Shown here: piece by piece, positions 59,347 to 64,000 of the stretch
Position numbering within the stretch: position 1 is the first letter of the stretch
Layout: each line of letters starts with the position of its first letter
From: Aptenodytes patagonicus
Taxonomy: Eukaryota > Chordata > Aves > Sphenisciformes > Spheniscidae
NCBI RefSeq assembly: GCF_965638725.1
Contig: NC_134962.1
Span: forward strand, 1,743,501-1,807,500
Direction of reading: 5' to 3'
DNA: 64,000 bases
Made by a program: the position numbers and the translations under genes
Notes under the pieces: model-generated
Database searches by the model: none
The model's input: the letters and a program-made list of their open reading frames with translations, nothing else
What the model was told of the DNA's origin: nothing

Positions 59347-59515
59347 GGGCATCGCCGGGTTACTTCCGAGGGAAGAAGCGGGACGGCGGGGTAGATGGTA
59401 GCGACCGCGGACGAAGGCTTGTTATCCAAAAAGTTGCTCGCCTTAAACAAACTCTTTGAACATGTTCTGAGTTCCCGGAAAGGACACGGTTAAACGCACC
59501 TTTCTTTTGGTGATA
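59347..59515 (+). other. ZGPAT: ZGPAT 5' UTR portion of exon 2, with two short upstream ORFs
   Basis: Starts after GCTGCAG and runs to the start codon. It holds a 32-codon upstream ORF (59395-59493) and a minimal ATG TTC TGA (59462-59470), both ending before the main ATG. Confidence 0.65.
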
Positions 59516-60159
59516 ATGGATGAAGAGAGTCTGGAAGCGGCAATTCAGACCTACAGTGCCCAGCTGCAGCAAGTGGAGCTGGCGTTAGGGGCGGGCCTGG
59601 ACCCGTCGCAGCAGTCGGACTTGATTCAGTTGCAGGAAGATTTAAAGCAGCTGATAGAACTGACTGAATCCAGCCTGGTGTCTGTTAAAAAGAGCAAACT
59701 TCTGGCTACTTTAGATACCAATGCCGCCGCCTCCTCCCCAGTGGGTCTCCTGGAGCAGGATGCCAAGCCAGACAGTTCTGCCCAAGATGAGGAGTATGCT
59801 GCCTTTAAGGAAGCCATTGCTGAGCTTGGAACCGACGCGAAGCCTTCAGCTGATAACAGTGAGGCATCATCAAAGAGAGATGAAGAAACTGATGACAAAA
59901 ATGAATCAAAGTACAGTGAAGAGGAGGAGGAGTCTGACAGAGAGGAGGAGGAGGAGGAACTGAGTGGGATGAAGGTTAAAGCCCCCTACTACAGTTCGTG
60001 GGGGACCCTGGAGTACCATAATGCCATGATTGTGGGGACAGAGGACTTAGAAGATGGCAGTGCAGGGGTCAGAGTGCTGTATCTCTATCCAACTCACAAG
60101 TCCCTGAAGCCTTGCCCGTTCTTCTTGGATGACAAATGCAGATTTAAAGAGAACTGTCG
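59516..60159 (+). CDS. ZGPAT: ZGPAT coding exon 2: N-terminus and most of the CCCH finger
   Basis: 644 nt ending TGTCG|GTAAAA, phase 2. It encodes residues 1-214. The donor GTAAAA is usable but weak. The acidic segment SEEEEESDREEEEEEL is longer in Glu runs than I recall for human. Confidence 0.94.
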
Positions 60160-63100
60160 GTAAAAAAGAAAAAGGGGTGGGAGGGGGCTTATGTCCTTCC
60201 TGTAGCTAAAGGCCTTGTTGTTCAAAGGGATAAACCTCCTCTGAAAGTACCGCGTTTGGCTTTTATACCCAATGAAATTTTGCCTTTTTGTTTATGTTTT
60301 TCAAATGCGTTATGGCAAGCAGTGGCGTCAGTTTGGCAGCTTTCTTTAGCTAATGCAGAGATGAAATGGAAAATCCCATGGGAAAATTGCAGAGGTTTTA
60401 CATACTCAATCGAGTGGCTAAATTAATAACTGATTAAGTATTTTAAAATAAAACACCAAAGCTTGTCTGTCGATGGTGCATACGTTCCAGTTGCACAGAG
60501 AGATAGTAGAGTCTCCATCTCTGGAGATCTTCAGAACTCCACTAGATAAGGCCTTGAGCAGCCCGATCAGTCTGAAGTTGGTTGTGCTTTGAGCAGGAGG
60601 TTGGACCAGAGACCTGCGTGTCTGTGTGATCCTGTTTATCTCAAAGGATCTGTGAACTTTTTTACTGGATGTGTCGCTAGCAAGGAAAGCTTATTTCTCC
60701 GGGGTGGGATGCAGCCTTTGTTACGTGGCCTAAATAATAAGTTTAAGATGAAAAACTAATAACTCGTGTAATTGAAATAATGCACGGTAAAACTTCCGTA
60801 ATTACTGGTGAAGGTTCATCACTGCTGACAACTCGTTTGCATTTCCTTTAAGGAGAGAAGGAATTTTTCTTTAAAGCCTGCTCAAATGAGGTAGAGAAAA
60901 TTCCTCTTCTGCCTTCCCTGGCAGGTTTTCGCATGGTCAGGTGGTCTCTGTGGAAGAGCTTCAGCCGTTTCAGGAGCCCAATCTGAGCGCGCTGGAGGTG
61001 GGCTCAGCCTGCCTGGCGAAACACAGCGATGGAATATGGTACACTGCAAAAATAACCGGTGAGTCTTGCGTGAGTGTGCTTTGCCAGGATTCTGTGTGGA
61101 AGATGAAGGCTGATGCTTAAGTGAATATAAGACTTGACTGTTTTGGTTAATGATAGAAAAACGTTAACTATGTGGCTGTATCCCTAAACTGAAAATCTTG
61201 ACGTAGCTGAGAAAACGTTCTGACTTTCGTCAGGCTTGGGAAGGGAATCGGCTTGGAAACAGAAGAGCGTTAAACAAAAAGGAGACCTAAGAGCAGGAAT
61301 GTGGAAAGGAAATGACTACGTGGTCATTAACTGCCCCGAAAGGGAAGAGGCAGGTATTGCAGGAATTTGCATGCGTATTAGGTTAGAATTGCAATAATCT
61401 GCTCTTTTTTAAACAAAAGCCAGGGGAGCTGGCCCTGCCCATCAGCTGCTGATACAGGCTTCCCCGTGTCCTGGGAAGGGTGAGGGTTTATTCTCTTTTT
61501 CCATCTTTCTTTGACTATTATTAGGTCAGAGGGGAGCAAGTCTAACTTTTCTTTAATTCCATTTCTCAGCAGCCCGTCTTTCTTCATTTTTAGAAATAAA
61601 CTTCTAAGTATCAACACAGGCGTTGTGGAAATAGCTTTTCATTGCAGTGGGTGCTTCTCCCTCCCAGGCAGAAATCTAAAGCGCAAAGAAAAACCGGATT
61701 TTTTGAAAACACGTGTTCCTTGGGCCTTCCCCCTCTCCCATGTGGTTCCACCGGAGCTACCTCTGTTTCAGAAAGCCCTCTGCCTTGCGTCCTGGAGACT
61801 TTCTTGAACTCTTGTTCCTTGCTTTTCCTTCTGTAGACATCGACAGTGGTTACTACACCGTGAAGTTTGATTCCCTGCTGCTGAAGGAAGCTGTTGTGGA
61901 AGGGGATAGTGTCATTCCCCCACTGCGAAGTGAAGATGGTGCCTCATCTGCCGAGTCTGATGAAGACAGTGTTGATGACTCTGGTTATGCTAAAGGTAAG
62001 AGAGGGGAGGGTGTGAGCGAAAGCGACTTGGGATCTAGGTCTGCCTTTCTCTGGGACCTACTGAATTACTCTCCTGGAGCTTTCATTGTAAGTGCCTCAC
62101 CTCTGATGAAAGAGTAGCTAATCTCTTTATATGTTGCCGAAAGATAGGGAATGGTAATTAGCTATTAAGTTACAATTGCAAGCTAAAAATCTTTGTTTTA
62201 TGCAAATTACTGGGCTAATGAAGGTTGGAGGTTTCCATGGGAACTCCCAACACGGGAAGGTAGAGGGTGTGATATTTTAGAGCCGAGTTCCAAGCTCTGA
62301 GTCTGTTTCCTATGTGGCTGGCTGAGTTGAGCTAATAAGTGCATCGGGAGACTTCCTCATCTCTGGGATCTCCGCGTAGCTTCATGACACAAGAGTACGA
62401 GCCCCCAGTAACTGAGTGTTTGGTCCCTCCAGTGCCTCGGTGAGGTCGCAGGAACAGCCATGCCCTGTTTTACTATTGAAAGCTGACACAGAGGGAGCCC
62501 AAGTGGCTTCTCTGAGATGACGCAGACAGCACTGTCCCTGTGCTAGTGCCACAGTTACGTCACAGGGACGAAGTGTGTCCTAGAGCTCTTTAATTTAGCC
62601 TAATAGAGATTATTGGATCCTAATAACACAAAATTAGTATAGTGGCCTAGAGGAGCCTCATACCAGAGACATGAGCTGGAGGCACAGAATAAATACTGCA
62701 TGCCACAGTGCCAAATTTTACTCTGATGGCATATGTCAGTCTGTGTGACCATCCTAGAAGGAAGGAAAGGAAGCATAAAAACTTCTGGATGACTCTGCCT
62801 GGAACTATGAGATGGTATGTGCATTAAGTCAAGCGAGAGCTTTCGTTTAAGTAACTCGCTATGCAGTGTTTGTAAAAGGTGACAGCTCAGTAGGAACCGA
62901 GTAAGGCTGAAGGAGCTGCTGAATGATTCTAGGCTGAGGGAAGTACACCGTACTGCCTTGTGAGGGGGTTTCATGCTGTGTGGGTGCCCCAGATGAAGGT
63001 TTTGTGTAGCAGCTTTTGTTTCTGTGTTTCACTGATTCGTCTCTTCCGTGCCACAGTGATAGATTCGGGAGTTCCAGAGAACGGGGAATGGACTCCTGCG

Positions 63101-63188
63101 TGCAGTTCCTCTTTCGGTGGCTGGGAAGCCCATACTCGTGGTATCGGCTCCAAACTGCTTGTTCAGATGGGATACGAGTTTGGAAAAG
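59516..63188 (+). CDS. ZGPAT: ZGPAT, zinc finger CCCH and G-patch protein (3' partial)
   Basis: Nuclear protein; in mammals a sequence-specific transcriptional repressor that recruits the NuRD complex and dampens EGFR expression. Coding exons 59516-60159, 60925-61058, 61837-61995 and 63057-63188 give 356 residues before the window ends (human 531). An N-terminal helix (MDEESLEAAIQTYSAQLQQV) is followed by an acidic stretch near 140-155. Then come the conserved PYYSSWGTLEYHNAM, the CCCH finger (Cys200, Cys208, Cys214, His218), a Tudor-like segment about 240-300 (YYTVKFDSLLL) and the start of the G-patch (GIGSKLLVQMGYEFGKG). The start codon has A at -3 and G at +4 (strong context). A TTG three codons upstream is in frame but not needed. 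The rest of the G-patch and the C-terminal coiled coil lie outside. Confidence 0.95.
60160..60924. other. ZGPAT intron
   Basis: Contains one CR1 fragment; otherwise nothing recognised. Confidence 0.5.
60495..60650 (+). mobile_element. CR1 LINE 3' fragment (sense)
   Basis: GAGTCTCCATCTCTGGAGAT, CTTCAGAACTCCACTAGA, TTTGAGCAGGAGGTTGGACC and GTGTGATCCTGTT follow the order of a sense CR1 3' end. Degraded. Confidence 0.75.
60925..61058 (+). CDS. ZGPAT: ZGPAT coding exon 3: end of CCCH finger, start of Tudor region
   Basis: Acceptor CCTGGCAG, donor AACCG|GTGAGT; 134 nt, phase 2 to 1. It encodes FSHGQVVSVEELQPFQ and GSACLAKHSDGIWYTAKIT; human has FSHGQVVSLDELRPFQ. Confidence 0.95.
61059..61836. other. 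ZGPAT intron
   Basis: Nothing recognised. Confidence 0.5.
61837..61995 (+). CDS. ZGPAT: ZGPAT coding exon 4: Tudor region and acidic linker
   Basis: Acceptor CTTCTGTAG, donor AAAG|GTAAGA; 159 nt, phase 1-1. It encodes GYYTVKFDSLLLKEAVVEGD (human has R for K) and a Ser/Asp/Glu-rich tail. Confidence 0.95.
61996..63056. other. ZGPAT intron
   Basis: Contains one possible MIR-like fossil; otherwise nothing recognised. Confidence 0.5.
62440..62545. repeat. MIR-like fossil repeat (tentative)
   Basis: TGCCCTGTTTTACTATTGAA, GACACAGAGGGAGCCCAAGT and GGCTTCTCTGAGATGACGCA parallel the MIR core (CCCTGTTTTACAGATG, then GCACAGAGA and AAGTGACTTG). Weak. Confidence 0.4.
63057..63188 (+). CDS. ZGPAT: ZGPAT coding exon 5: start of G-patch
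   Basis: Acceptor TGCCACAG, donor AAAAG|GTAAGG; 132 nt, phase 1-1. It encodes WEAHTRGIGSKLLVQMGYEF; human has WEVHTRGIGSRLLTKMGYEF. Confidence 0.95.
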
Positions 63189-64000
63189 GTAAGGGGAGAA
63201 GGCGGTCCTGGTGCTGTGAGAGCCTGACTGCCTCGTCACCTCAGCCTCATGGTGGATCCTAAAGCTAGTTAAGAAAAACAAGATTTTCTGGATGAAGCTA
63301 AAGCTTTTCTTTGCTGAAGGGCCTGTTAGATAAGGCTCAAGCTATGTGATGAATCACACCTGCGTGGAAGTGTCAGAAGGAAAGAAGGAATAGCTATTTA
63401 ATGGAAGTACAGGCATATGTGTTCACCAGCCCCTGTATGGTAATAGCAAAAATTGGAGGCATTTGGAACCATGGTCAAGTTCGTGATTAAAGCCGTGAGA
63501 ACTGTTGTATGAAGTGTTCAAAGGCTCTGGGTAGAAGGGAACTGATCTGTGAAGCTTCTGATGTCTGTGTTAAAGCATCTCCTGGCTCTAGATGCAGACT
63601 TCAAAGCCTGCTGAACTAGCTTCTCACTACACAAATCGTATGGAGCCTTGGGGGCTTTAGGAGGGCAGTCTGCTACTTGCATTTCTCTCTGGTCCTCCCA
63701 GAGGAACCAAACCAGTTTTAAGAAGAACCTGGCTTGAGAAGCTGAGAATGTGAGGCTGAACCTAGTTTCACAGAAACCGGCCTGATGGATGGCCTCGGGC
63801 TTTTTATCGCATATCTTCTGCTCTAGAAGGCTCCTGTCACAGCATCCGCATCCACCATGCTGTGGCTTTTGCTGCTCCCCTTGACTTGGATGGTAGTCAT
63901 CGCTTTTTGTACCTCGAAAGCCTGTTTGCCTGTTCTAAGCTTGTTACTGTCAGCGTGAACTTGTGGTGGGAGGTGACTCAAGAGGGGATGTCCTCGCTTG
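63189..64000. other. ZGPAT intron running off the window
   Basis: No further ZGPAT exon was recognised. The next expected coding sequence would continue the G-patch. Confidence 0.6.

Larger units (their letters stand above)
58290..59350. promoter_or_regulatory. CpG-island bidirectional promoter of ARFRP1 and ZGPAT
   Basis: About 1 kb of very GC- and CpG-rich DNA between the divergent genes. It has no TATA box but has housekeeping-type motifs: two opposed ZNF143/THAP11-like sites, one NRF1-like site and two ETS sites, annotated separately. Candidate ARFRP1 5' exon donors on the minus strand lie at 58614 (ATGGCG|GTGAGG), near 58786 (CTTG|GTGAGG) and near 58818 (GCG|GTGAGG). Confidence 0.75.

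Noticed and set aside
58621-59394. 257-codon open frame on + and 168-codon frame on - across the ARFRP1/ZGPAT promoter
   Set aside because: Pro/Gly/Arg-rich translation of a CpG island spanning promoter motifs and the ZGPAT first intron; no homology.
1-64000. CRISPR arrays, bacterial operons, phage or plasmid features
   Set aside because: The window is vertebrate nuclear DNA with spliced genes; no regularly spaced repeats or prokaryotic signals were seen.
1-64000. tRNA, rRNA or telomeric TTAGGG arrays
   Set aside because: I scanned for T-loop-type GGTTCGAATCC motifs and TTAGGG runs and found none; a covariance-model search was not possible.

Overview
The window is vertebrate nuclear DNA from a bird. 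Genes are split by GT-AG introns and lie far apart. Short CR1 LINE 3' fragments are scattered through it. One intron of the first gene holds a solo LTR of a type I recognise, from memory, as abundant in neoavian genomes (one LTR terminus starts with TGTCGTGGTTT). I cannot name the species. The gene order RTEL1 > TNFRSF6B > < ARFRP1 | ZGPAT > matches the conserved block at human 20q13.33.

Region by region. (1) About 870-15826, + strand: the last nine coding exons of RTEL1, the telomere and replication helicase. They encode 448 residues: the linker, two harmonin-homology domains (HHD1, HHD2), a PCNA-binding PIP box and the C-terminal C4C4 zinc module. The helicase core lies upstream of the window. 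(2) 15827-24000: RTEL1 3' UTR and intergenic DNA with no convincing gene. (3) 24000-31612, + strand: complete three-exon TNFRSF6B (decoy receptor 3, 283 aa). A CpG island with a TATA box, a G-rich tandem repeat and a consensus NF-kB site lies upstream. (4) 31613-46070: about 14 kb intergenic, with weak repeat traces only. (5) 46880-57331, - strand: complete ARFRP1 in seven coding exons, 201 aa, the same length as I recall for the human protein. (6) 58300-59350: a CpG-island bidirectional promoter between ARFRP1 and ZGPAT with two opposed ZNF143/THAP11-type motifs, an NRF1 motif and two ETS motifs. (7) 59347-64000, + strand: the 5' part of ZGPAT (356 residues: N-terminal helix, acidic stretch, CCCH zinc finger, Tudor, start of the G-patch). 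It runs off the window end.

The genes are syntenic neighbours, not an operon. RTEL1 dismantles D-loops and G-quadruplexes; TNFRSF6B is a secreted decoy for TNF-family ligands; ARFRP1 is a trans-Golgi small GTPase; ZGPAT is a transcriptional repressor. All exon joins were derived from splice dinucleotides, reading-phase continuity and remembered similarity to the human proteins, without alignment software. I found no convincing undescribed system. The most interesting observations are the exon-pair duplication behind HHD1/HHD2, a weak donor that could give a RING-less RTEL1 isoform, the LTR with an intact target-site duplication, and the promoter architectures.
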